The position numbers and the translations under genes are program-made. Shown here piece after piece: positions 51,524 to 58,711 of a DNA stretch of 64,000 nt. The notes under the pieces were generated by a model that was given only the letters and a program-made list of their open reading frames with translations, searched no databases and was not told the origin of the DNA. The first letter of the stretch is position 1, and each line of letters starts with the position of its first letter. Source of the stretch: DASUBV01 sp035763085 (GTDB lineage: Bacteria; Actinomycetota; Actinomycetes; Streptosporangiales; Streptosporangiaceae); assembly GCA_035763085.1 (NCBI GenBank), contig DASUBV010000150.1, positions 1 to 64,000 on the forward strand, in the 5' to 3' direction.

Positions 51524-53060
51524 GGCCCGCGACGGTAGCAGCCCGGCCCGGAGCAGCCGGCCAGCCTCCGCCGATGATGCCGTCCAGCCAGTCGAATACC
51601 ACCTGGTTGCGGGTCTGCGGCGCCATCGGGGCGTCGTGGAACTGCGCGCCCTCGGCCACCGTGAACGTGTGGAATGCCCTGGGCAGGCTTTCCGGCAGCA
51701 GCTTGTACACCGCGCGGGCCTGGGTGGGCCCCGGGAAGAACGTGTCCTCCTGGTAGAAGTTCACCAGCGTCGGCGAGGTGACCTCCGGCGCGTTCTGCGA
51801 GCAGTTCAGCCGCATCAGGATCTGGCCGAGGTCATACAGGTCAGAGAACACCCGCCCGGCCCGGCCGGCCAGCAGGAACTGCCGGCCGAACAGCTCCGAG
51901 CGCTTGGCGAAGGTGAACCGGTCCTGCGCATTGAGGTGCGGGACGATGTCGTGGTTCCAGATGTGGTTGATCTCCGCCTTCGAGGCACCGCTGCTGAACA
52001 GCTTGCGCAAGAACGCCGGGTAGGCCAGCCACGCGTCCAGCACCCCCGGGTCGGCCACCACCGCGGCCAGCCGGTGCTCGAACGCGGCGGCCCGGATCAC
52101 GGACTCGCCGCACAGGCTCCACCCGGTGATCGCGATCCGGCTCGCGTCCACCTCCGGCCGGGCGGTCAGCCAGTCCACGATCGGCGTCACCACTTTCTCC
52201 CAGTCCGGCCGGAAGAAGATCTCCCGCTCGAACAGCATCGAGCCCTGGCCCGGACCCTCGAAGATCAGCGCGTTGTAGCCGCGCTCCAGGGCGGCCGCGC
52301 CGCCGTACGCGTACAGGTCGATGTTCTGCGCGTCGCTGCCGTTGTTCAGGATGACCGTGGGACGGGCGATGCCGGCTCCGCCCGGCTGCAGGAAGTAGCC
52401 CGGCATGTAGGTGCTGCCGTAGGGGATCTGCACGCGCTGGAACGGCGGGTCGAACAGCTGCGCCGCGCTGTTCCAGTTGCGCTGCATGGCGGCATAGACG
52501 CTCGCCTCCTTCGCCCGGTGGCTGGTGCCCAGGACGAAGAACAGGCAGGCGTCCCAGTACGACGCCGCGCGCAGGTACGCGCTCAGCGCGCTGGCCTGGT
52601 GCCCCGCCGCCAGCTCCCGGCCGGCCAGTTCGCTGACTCGCCGCGCGGTAGCCGCGAACGTGTCGAAGTAATTCTGGTAGGTCGCGCCGGCCCGGTTGAT
52701 CGCGTTGACCGCGGTGACAACCTCACCCACCTCGGATGTCCCGTAACCCGCGCCGCCCAGCGTGAACAGCGTCTCGAAGTTCAGGTCCTCCTGGCTGAAC
52801 AGCGAGAACGCCGGATGCCTGGCCGCCCGCGCCGCGCTCACCTTGCTAGCCGCACTCGCCGCGCCCGCCTTGCCAGCCGCGCTAGCGGCACTCGCCGCTG
52901 CACCGCCCGCGGCCAGCGCCGCCGCCGTGCCGCCGCCCAGCGCCCCGGCCCGCAGCAGGGCCCGCCGGCTCACCCCGCCGCCGCCCCGGCCGCCCTCGTC
53001 GCCGCCGCCCGGCCCGGCCGCGCCGGCCCCGCCGTCCTGCCCCGCCCTGCTGTCCAGCAT
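51492..53060 (-). CDS. Exported alpha/beta-hydrolase with Tat-type signal (pseudooxynicotine-hydrolase-like)
   Basis: 522 residues from ATG 53060. The twin-arginine signal VSRRALLRAGALGGGTAAALA lies at about residues 29-50. The helical cap (ATYQNYFDTFAATARRVSELA) and hydrolase core (PTVILNNGSDAQN, ALIFEGPGQG) resemble 2,6-dihydropseudooxynicotine hydrolase/FrsA-like esterases. The nucleophile elbow reads GWSLCGE, so the usual final Gly of GxSxG is Cys. The acid and His would be in NFYQEDTFF and AQFHDAP. An Ala-rich stretch follows the signal. An upstream ATG at 53102 is possible but lies in the palindromic region. Confidence 0.82.
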   Translation of the reverse strand: MLDSRAGQDGGAGAAGPGGGDEGGRGGGGVSRRALLRAGALGGGTAAALAAGGAAASAASAAGKAGAASAASKVSAARAARHPAFSLFSQEDLNFETLFTLGGAGYGTSEVGEVVTAVNAINRAGATYQNYFDTFAATARRVSELAGRELAAGHQASALSAYLRAASYWDACLFFVLGTSHRAKEASVYAAMQRNWNSAAQLFDPPFQRVQIPYGSTYMPGYFLQPGGAGIARPTVILNNGSDAQNIDLYAYGGAAALERGYNALIFEGPGQGSMLFEREIFFRPDWEKVVTPIVDWLTARPEVDASRIAITGWSLCGESVIRAAAFEHRLAAVVADPGVLDAWLAYPAFLRKLFSSGASKAEINHIWNHDIVPHLNAQDRFTFAKRSELFGRQFLLAGRAGRVFSDLYDLGQILMRLNCSQNAPEVTSPTLVNFYQEDTFFPGPTQARAVYKLLPESLPRAFHTFTVAEGAQFHDAPMAPQTRNQVVFDWLDGIIGGGWPAAPGRAATVAGHDGTVLRGQG

Positions 53061-53082
53061 GCCCCGTCCCCCGGATGCGCTC

Positions 53083-53112
53083 CGTAGTTTTTCGTTACGC
53101 ATAGTAACTACG
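53083..53112. promoter_or_regulatory. Overlapping inverted repeats upstream of the exported hydrolase
   Basis: CGTAGTT (53083-53089) pairs with AACTACG (53106-53112), and GTTAC (53094-53098) with GTAAC (53104-53108). They form a 30-bp A/T-rich island between the hydrolase and the divergent MBL gene, likely a repressor site. Confidence 0.6.
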
Positions 53113-53304
53113 TGGAACGAGGCTCCGCGCTGTTTCCGGGCACCCGCTCCACCCGCCCCTCGCACGCGGCTCGCCTGCCGGCCGGCCTGGGGGACCGCAG
53201 CCGATCAGGAGCCACGCTCGGCAGCGGGACATAATGAGCGGAGCCAGCAACCACCGCGGGGCCGGGGCGATGAGCCGGCAGGCGAGCCTGGAGAGGAACA
53301 GCGC

Positions 53305-53958
53305 ATGACCTACACCGGAGATGTCATGGTCGGCGGGCCTGCCGACACCCGGGAGCTGCCGGGACTGGTCATCACCAAGGTCGCGGTCGGTCCCATGGAC
53401 AACAACGCCTACCTGCTGCGCTGCACGGCGACCGGCGAGCAGGCCCTGATCGACGCCGCTGCCGAGCCGGCGACCCTGCTCGGGCTGATCGGTGATGTCC
53501 CGCTGGCCACGGTCATTACCACCCACCAGCACTGGGATCACTGGGGCGCGCTGCCCGAGGTGGAGCACGTGACCGGCGCGGTGACGGTCGCGCATCCCGA
53601 GGACGCCGGGGAGCTGCCGGTCCCGGTGACCCGGACGGTGCGCCACGGCGACTCGGTGAGCGTGGGCAATGCGAGCCTGTCCGTTATTCATCTGCGTGGT
53701 CACACGCCCGGCTCGATCGCGCTGCGCTATGACGACGAGGCCGGGCCGCACCTGTTCACCGGGGACTCGCTGTTCCCCGGCGGGCCGGGCAACACCCAGC
53801 AGGACCCGGCGCGGTTCGGGCAGCTCATGACCGACCTGGAAGAGCGGGTGTTCGCCGAGCTGCCCGACGTGACGTGGGTGTACCCGGGGCACGGCAAGGA
53901 CACCACGCTGGGCGCCGAGCGACCGCACCTCCCGGAGTGGCGGGCGCGCGGCTGGTAA
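53305..53958 (+). CDS. Metallo-beta-lactamase-fold hydrolase
   Basis: 217 residues. The zinc motif is THQHWDHWG (HxHxDH, about residue 73); further ligands are in LRGHTPGS, TGDSLFPGG and YPGHGKDT. It belongs to the glyoxalase-II-like group that accompanies uvrA in many actinobacteria, although here other genes lie between. ATG 53305 with GGAGAGGA eight bases upstream. Thioester (mycothiol-conjugate) hydrolysis is plausible but not shown. Confidence 0.93.
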   Translation: MTYTGDVMVGGPADTRELPGLVITKVAVGPMDNNAYLLRCTATGEQALIDAAAEPATLLGLIGDVPLATVITTHQHWDHWGALPEVEHVTGAVTVAHPEDAGELPVPVTRTVRHGDSVSVGNASLSVIHLRGHTPGSIALRYDDEAGPHLFTGDSLFPGGPGNTQQDPARFGQLMTDLEERVFAELPDVTWVYPGHGKDTTLGAERPHLPEWRARGW

Positions 53959-53992
53959 TGGCGCCGGGCAGGCGGGCCGCGACGGGTCTGAG

Positions 53993-54020
53993 CAGATGAC
54001 GGCTGGCAGATGACGGCTGG
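53993..54020 (+). repeat. Perfect tandem 14-mer at the FAD-oxidoreductase start
   Basis: CAGATGACGGCTGG at 53993-54006 is repeated exactly at 54007-54020. Both copies contain ATGACGGCTGG; the first ATG (53996) soon hits a stop, while the second (54010) opens the gene. The duplication thus copied the start site. Confidence 0.9.
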
Positions 54021-55293
54021 GCAGGTGTCGGCTGGGCGTGAGACCGCTGACCGGGCGCCGCGGCAGCGGGACTTCGTGGTGGTCGGCGGCGGGCTGCTGG
54101 GGCTGGCCGCGGCCCGCGCGCTGGCCAGGGCCGGGCGCGAGGTCACGCTCCTGGAGCAGGCCAGCGTCGGGCATCCGGGCGCGGGCTCGAAGGGCAGCTG
54201 CCGCATCTTCCGGCTCGGCTATCCGGACCCGGCCTACGTGGCGGCGGCCCGGCAGGCGCGCGGGCTGTGGCACGAGCTCGAGGCGGAGTCCGGGACACCG
54301 ATCCTGTTCAGCGTCCCGCAGCTCACCTTCGGCCCGCAGATGGCGCAGGTCCAGGCGGCGATGCTGGCCGCCGGGGCGCCGTGTGAGCTGCTGCCGGCGG
54401 CTGAGGCGGCAGGCCGGTTCCCGGGGATCGCCGCGGACGGGGATGTGCTGCTGGAGCCGGAGTCGTGCGTGACGGCCGCCGGCACTGCGCTGGCCAGCAT
54501 CGCGGCCGGGGTGCCGGAGATCTGCTCCGGTGTCCGGGTCACGGGCCTGGCCGACGATGGCCGGCAGGTGCGGCTGGACACGACTGGCGGGACGGTGCTG
54601 GCCCGGGTGGCGGTGGTGTGCGCCGGGCCGTGGACCGCGGGACTGCTGGCCCGGACCGGGGCCAGGGTCCCGTGCGCGCCGACGCTGGAGCAGGTCGCCT
54701 ACCTGGCCCCGGCGGGCGCCGGGGCTGACGGCACCGCCACGGCAGGCCCCGGCGCGGCGGGCGGCAGCACAGCGGGCGCGACAGGCCCCGGCGCCGCTGG
54801 CGGCAGCGCAGCGGGCGGCAGCAGCGCAGCGGACTGGGTTCCGGTGCTGCCGATCTTCCTGCGCTACGGCGACCCGTCGCCGTACGGCCTGCCGGTGCCG
54901 GGCTCGGGCCTGTACAAGACCGGCATCCACCCCAGCGGCCCGCCGGCCGACCCGGACCGGCAGGACCAGGGCGCCGATGCCGGGCTGGCCGAGCGGATCG
55001 CCGGGACCGCCCGGCAGTACCTGCCCGGCCTGGACCCGCGGCCCGTCGAGCTCGAGCGCTGCGTCTACGACAACACCCCGGACGAGGACTTCATCGTTGA
55101 CCGGATCGGCAGCGTGGTCATCGGCTGCGGCACCTCCGGGCACGGGTTCAAGTTCGGCCTGCTGCTCGGCCAGTGGCTCGCCGCGCTGGCCGCTGGCGAG
55201 CCACCAGAACGGGCAGCCGGGACCGCCGGCGCGGCCCGGGCGCTGGGCGGCCGCTTCGCGCTAGCCCGGTTCGCCAGGCAGCCCGGCTATTAG
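54010..55293 (+). CDS. FAD-dependent amino acid oxidase-type enzyme (DAO/N-methyltryptophan oxidase-like)
   Basis: 427 residues. The dinucleotide motif DFVVVGGGLLGLAAARALARAG is at about residues 21-42, followed by RIFRLGYPDPAYVAAARQA, which fits SoxA/SolA-type N-methyl amino acid oxidases. YDNTPDEDFIVDRIGSVVIGCGTSGHGFKFG near the end is the FAD/substrate block with the conserved G-H-G-F-K. Residues about 238-275 are an inserted Gly/Ala/Ser stretch made of two 13-residue repeats, absent from the family. ATG 54010 lies in the tandem 14-mer and lacks a ribosome binding site. Confidence 0.88.
   Translation: MTAGQVSAGRETADRAPRQRDFVVVGGGLLGLAAARALARAGREVTLLEQASVGHPGAGSKGSCRIFRLGYPDPAYVAAARQARGLWHELEAESGTPILFSVPQLTFGPQMAQVQAAMLAAGAPCELLPAAEAAGRFPGIAADGDVLLEPESCVTAAGTALASIAAGVPEICSGVRVTGLADDGRQVRLDTTGGTVLARVAVVCAGPWTAGLLARTGARVPCAPTLEQVAYLAPAGAGADGTATAGPGAAGGSTAGATGPGAAGGSAAGGSSAADWVPVLPIFLRYGDPSPYGLPVPGSGLYKTGIHPSGPPADPDRQDQGADAGLAERIAGTARQYLPGLDPRPVELERCVYDNTPDEDFIVDRIGSVVIGCGTSGHGFKFGLLLGQWLAALAAGEPPERAAGTAGAARALGGRFALARFARQPGY
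54743..54820 (+). repeat. Direct repeat of 39 bp inside the FAD oxidoreductase
   Basis: CAGGCCCCGGCGC begins at 54743 and again at 54782. The two 39-bp units code for Gly/Ala/Ser-rich 13-residue blocks, an in-frame expansion of a loop. Confidence 0.75.
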
Positions 55294-55413
55294 CTCAGAC
55301 CCGGCTCAGCGGCGGCCGCAGCTCAGTGCGATATGCGGCTCGGCCCGACGGGCGCGGGTTCGCGCGGCGGCCGCGGTTCACCCGGCCGCCGCGGCTGAGC
55401 CGGCGGCTGCCGT

Positions 55414-55926
55414 TCAGTCGCCGGTCGCCCCGTCGATCTGCTCGCGGATGACGTCAGCGTGCCCGATGTGCCTGGCGTGCTCCCGGATCATGTGCACGTA
55501 GATCCAGCGCAGCGACACCGGCCCCAGCCGGTCATGCGGCACCGTGTGCCCGAGATCGACGCCGGCCGCGATGCGCCGCGACTCAGCGCAGGCGTCCTCG
55601 TACTCGGCGACCACGTCCGCGATGGTCTCGTCCGCGCCGACTTCCCAGCTCGCGTTGTCGCCCCGGGCGTTCCCGGTGACCTGCTCGCGCGGCCGCCCGG
55701 CCAGGTAGTGCTGAAACCAGGCGCGCTCAACGGCGGCCGCGTGCTTGACCAGGCCGATCGGCGTAGTGAGCGATGGCACCAGCTGGCGGCGGGCATCCGC
55801 CTCAGACAGGCCCCGGAGCTTTCCGCTGACCACGTGCCGGTGATACTCCAGGAACCCTTCCAGCAGCTCCCGTTCCCCGGCCGTTCCGACAAGCTCCTCT
55901 TCGGTGAAAGCCGCCTGCGTTGTCAC
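55414..55926 (-). CDS. DinB-like protein, DUF664 family
   Basis: 170 residues. Four-helix DinB fold: LLEGFLEYHRHVVSGKLRGLSEADARRQLVPSLTTPIGLVKHAAAVERAWF, then SLRWIYVHMIREHARHIGHADVIRE with the conserved His metal ligands (His in LVKHAA, and H-x(3)-H in the last helix). Members are metal-dependent thiol (mycothiol or bacillithiol) transferases or unknown. ATG 55926. A truncated relative is at 15344. A copy of the TTGCTGTTATC element lies just upstream. Confidence 0.95.
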   Translation of the reverse strand: MTTQAAFTEEELVGTAGERELLEGFLEYHRHVVSGKLRGLSEADARRQLVPSLTTPIGLVKHAAAVERAWFQHYLAGRPREQVTGNARGDNASWEVGADETIADVVAEYEDACAESRRIAAGVDLGHTVPHDRLGPVSLRWIYVHMIREHARHIGHADVIREQIDGATGD

Positions 55927-55957
55927 GCTCAGACAGTACCAGCGCCGCGCCAGACCC

Positions 55958-55971
55958 TTCTTGCTGTTATC
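55958..55971. repeat. TTGCTGTTATC element, copy 3
   Basis: TTCTTGCTGTTATC, identical over 14 bases to the copy inside the glycosyltransferase gene (59791-59804). It lies 32 bp upstream of the DinB start, in the 190-bp gap before the GNAT gene. Nothing else is evident in that gap. Confidence 0.75.
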
Positions 55972-56116
55972 CGGGGGATGCGGGCGGCACGGTATTGAGC
56001 CGCACGGAAGAGCGACATCGTCTGCACGAGGTTTCTGCCCGGAAATCTCCGCGCGGCCGATGCTCCGCGAAAGGGCCGCCGCAGTGCGCGGATGCCGCGC
56101 GGGTGAATGCGCGCTG

Positions 56117-56827
56117 TCAGTCCGGATCCGGCGCGCTCTCCAGCATGCGCCGGTAGCGGACCTGCATGACGCCGTCCAGCCGGGCCAGCACCGCGGCCTC
56201 CCCGGTCGGCTCGAAGCCCGCCCGCTCGTAGAAGCGCCGGGCCCGCGTGTTTGCTTCCAGGACCCACAGGCTGATGTCGGTGTAGCCGTCGCTGGACGCT
56301 AAAGAGAGCACGCCGTCCAGCAGCGCGCGGCCTGCTCCGGTGGACCACACGGGAGGCACGACGTAGATCGCGTACAGCTCGGCCGGACCCTGGTCCTCCC
56401 GGCCTCCGCCGGGCTGGGCGGGGTCGTCGTCCTCGGCGCGCTCGGGGCCGTAGGCCGCGAATCCGACCAGCTCAGGCTGCCCGCACGGTCCTGCGGTCCC
56501 GGCCTCGCCGCCGGCCGCCCCCGCGCCGCCTTCCGCTGTGACCACCTCAGGGCCGCCGGCCTCGCCCGGGCGGGAGGCAGCGTCACCGGATTCCGTCTCC
56601 CGCAGCTGCGCCCCCGGCCCCGCCGCGGCGCCGGACTCGGCGATCAGCACGCCGTCCAGGGAGTGCGCGCGGCGCCACTCACCCTCGCGGGCGACGGCCT
56701 CGGGGCTGGTCATGTCGGCCAGCAGCGGCGCCGGGAGTACTCCCGCGTAGGCCACCTGCCAGGTCTCGGCCCGGATCCTGGCGATGGCCGGGCCATCAGC
56801 AGCCCCGGCCGGGCGAATCCGGATCAT
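56117..56827 (-). CDS. GNAT-family N-acetyltransferase with internal low-complexity insert
   Basis: 236 residues. IRIRPAGAADGPAIARIRAETWQVAYAGVLP at the start and the acetyl-CoA site LYAIYVVPPVWSTGAGRALLDGVL (about residues 145-170), then ANTRARRFYERAGFEPTGE, define a GNAT. Residues about 65-115 and 122-142 are Gly/Glu/Ala-rich inserts between strands, which makes it some 60 residues longer than usual. ATG 56827. Substrate unknown. Confidence 0.92.
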   Translation of the reverse strand: MIRIRPAGAADGPAIARIRAETWQVAYAGVLPAPLLADMTSPEAVAREGEWRRAHSLDGVLIAESGAAAGPGAQLRETESGDAASRPGEAGGPEVVTAEGGAGAAGGEAGTAGPCGQPELVGFAAYGPERAEDDDPAQPGGGREDQGPAELYAIYVVPPVWSTGAGRALLDGVLSLASSDGYTDISLWVLEANTRARRFYERAGFEPTGEAAVLARLDGVMQVRYRRMLESAPDPD

Positions 56828-57168
56828 GCGGGCAATGATAGAACTCGCAGCGGCCCGGAGTCAGGGCGCCACCGCCGCGCAGCCGATCGTATTGCTCAGA
56901 TATGGCCGGTGACCGGGTCGAATGCGCCGCCGCAGGTAATCAGGCGAAAACTGCGCGCCCGGCGCGGGCCCGTGCACCGCGCGAGCCGGGAAGCCCGTTT
57001 AACGGCCAGGTGCGAACACTGGGCGGGGACTGACCGGGTCCGGGCCGGCGGGGTCACCGGCAGCCGCGCAGGGCGGCCGTGCCGGGCGGCCTGGGCCTGG
57101 CGCAGCCGGCAGGCACGAGAGCAGCCGGCGTGCACCCCCGTCCGGGCCGGGTGAGCCCGGGGCGGCGG
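56828..57168. other. Gene-free stretch between the GNAT and the membrane-anchored protein
   Basis: 341 bp. No frame with ribosome binding site or recognisable protein, no clear hairpin or repeat. It should hold the GNAT promoter (leftward). Confidence 0.5.
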
Positions 57169-58443
57169 TCATGGCTTCGCGTGCGCGCCGAGCAGGCCCA
57201 GCGGCGCGGGCGCGGGGAACCGGAGCTGGATGAGTATCCGGGCGCCGGCGTGCACCACCGTGACGCTGCCCCTGAACGGCGCCCGCTGCGCGCGCAGGAA
57301 CCTGAGCACCGCGTGCAGGTAGGCGCCGTGATGCGGGCCGTGCCCGGACGCCAGCGCGGCGATCCGCACCATCCGCAGCGGCACGCCCGGCGCGGCATGC
57401 GGGCCGGCCTCGCCGAATGTCGAGATGTAGACCTTGTGCTGCCGGGCGGTGAGCGCGGCCAGGGTCAGCAGCAGCCGCGAGTCGACTCGCCCGGTCGCCA
57501 GGTCCAGCCGCGACGCCCCGGCCACGTGGAGGGCCCGGCTGCGCAGCAGGTGGCGGCCGGCCGCCTGCCGGGCCAGCTGGTCGGCGCGCTGCGCGACCAG
57601 GTAGGCCTGGCTGCCGTCGGGCGCCTCGACGCGCAGGTCGACCCGGGCCGCGCCGGTGCCGAAGCTGGCGATGACCGCCGGGGCGTAGACGCCCGCCAGC
57701 CGGCTGCCGAACTGGCTGCGCACGGCCGCGGTCGCGACCACTAGCTGCGAGCCCATCGGGTCTGGCGCATCGGAGGACAGCGGGAGCAGGTTGCCGGCCG
57801 GGAAGCCGTGCGCCTGCAGCGCCGCGCACATCACCGGGTCGCAGGCCACGATGGCGCTGTGCCTGACCTGGGCCGCGATCCAGTTAGCCGCCTTGCGCCG
57901 GATGGCCGCCGCCTGCGCCGGGCCGGACGGGCTGAGCTGGCCGGCCGCCGCACTGCCCCGGGCCGACCTGTGGCCGGCGCGCTGGGCCACGGCGATGGTG
58001 AGCGCGCCTGCCGCGACCACGATGATGGCCACGCCGAACACGACGGCCCGGCGCCGGCGCTTCGGGCGGCGGGCGGCGGGTTGCGATCCGCCGGCGGGTT
58101 CCTGACGCTGGCCGTCCGGGTGGCTGCCGCCGGTGATGGCCGGCTCGCGGCCGACCCGGCGCGCCAGCCACAGGTGCACGGTGGTGGCGATGACCCGCGG
58201 CCAGGAGGGATTGTCGGTCACGGCGGGGCGGTCCGGGAGCCGGTAACCGCCGCCGGGATGACCGGCCGGGCTGGAGTCCGGTGCCACCACCGGGCCCCGG
58301 GGCGGGCCGGAAGTGCCGGCGGCCGCGGAGCCAGGGCGAGCACCGCGGGCAGCCCCGGCCGGCGCGCGGCCCGCGGAATCCGGGCGCGCGTCACGAACAG
58401 AACCGCCCGCGCCAGGCGGCACAGAACCGGCCGTCTTGCTCAT
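57169..58443 (-). CDS. Single-pass membrane protein with extracytoplasmic domain, function unknown
   Basis: 424 residues. A cytoplasmic, Pro/Gly/Ala-rich N terminus of about 130 residues ends in PKRRRR, followed by one membrane helix (AVVFGVAIIVVAAGALTIAVA, about 130-150). The external part (about 165-424) has a mixed fold: AANWIAAQVRHSAIVACDPVMCAALQAHGFP with two cysteines that may pair, then VDLRVEAPDGSQAYLVAQRADQL, and a last section with RMVRIAALASGHG. I do not recognise a family. ATG 58443 lies behind a structured leader. It follows the MurJ/GT4 operon on the same strand, so an envelope role is likely. Confidence 0.78.
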   Translation of the reverse strand: MSKTAGSVPPGAGGSVRDARPDSAGRAPAGAARGARPGSAAAGTSGPPRGPVVAPDSSPAGHPGGGYRLPDRPAVTDNPSWPRVIATTVHLWLARRVGREPAITGGSHPDGQRQEPAGGSQPAARRPKRRRRAVVFGVAIIVVAAGALTIAVAQRAGHRSARGSAAAGQLSPSGPAQAAAIRRKAANWIAAQVRHSAIVACDPVMCAALQAHGFPAGNLLPLSSDAPDPMGSQLVVATAAVRSQFGSRLAGVYAPAVIASFGTGAARVDLRVEAPDGSQAYLVAQRADQLARQAAGRHLLRSRALHVAGASRLDLATGRVDSRLLLTLAALTARQHKVYISTFGEAGPHAAPGVPLRMVRIAALASGHGPHHGAYLHAVLRFLRAQRAPFRGSVTVVHAGARILIQLRFPAPAPLGLLGAHAKP

Positions 58444-58711
58444 GGGATACCCCCGAGGGTCGCCAGCACGAAAGACGCTCGACCCCAGCCGGGCTAGCTC
58501 ATCACATCAGCTGCATTCTGCTCAGCAGAAACAGCCGATTACTGCCAGAAACTTACTGAGTGTCGCGCTAAGAGTCGTTCTATGCAGCTTGATGGCTGCA
58601 TATTGCGTCGGGGAAACCCTAGCGGATCCCGGCTAGCAGGGCGAAACCGGACACGCCGGCCGCGCGGCCGCCCGCCGTGCCGCGCCCGCGCGCCCGCCGT
58701 ACCGGGCGTCG
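58444..58711 (-). promoter_or_regulatory. Structured leader of the membrane-anchored protein
   Basis: On the minus strand TAGGGT near 58620 is a possible -10. It would give a leader of about 165 bases with two stems. TATGCAGC (58581-58588) pairs with GCTGCATA (58595-58602), a perfect 8-bp stem. GGGTCG (58457-58462) pairs with CGACCC (58480-58485), close to the start codon and able to affect initiation. I could not match it to a riboswitch class. Confidence 0.5.
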
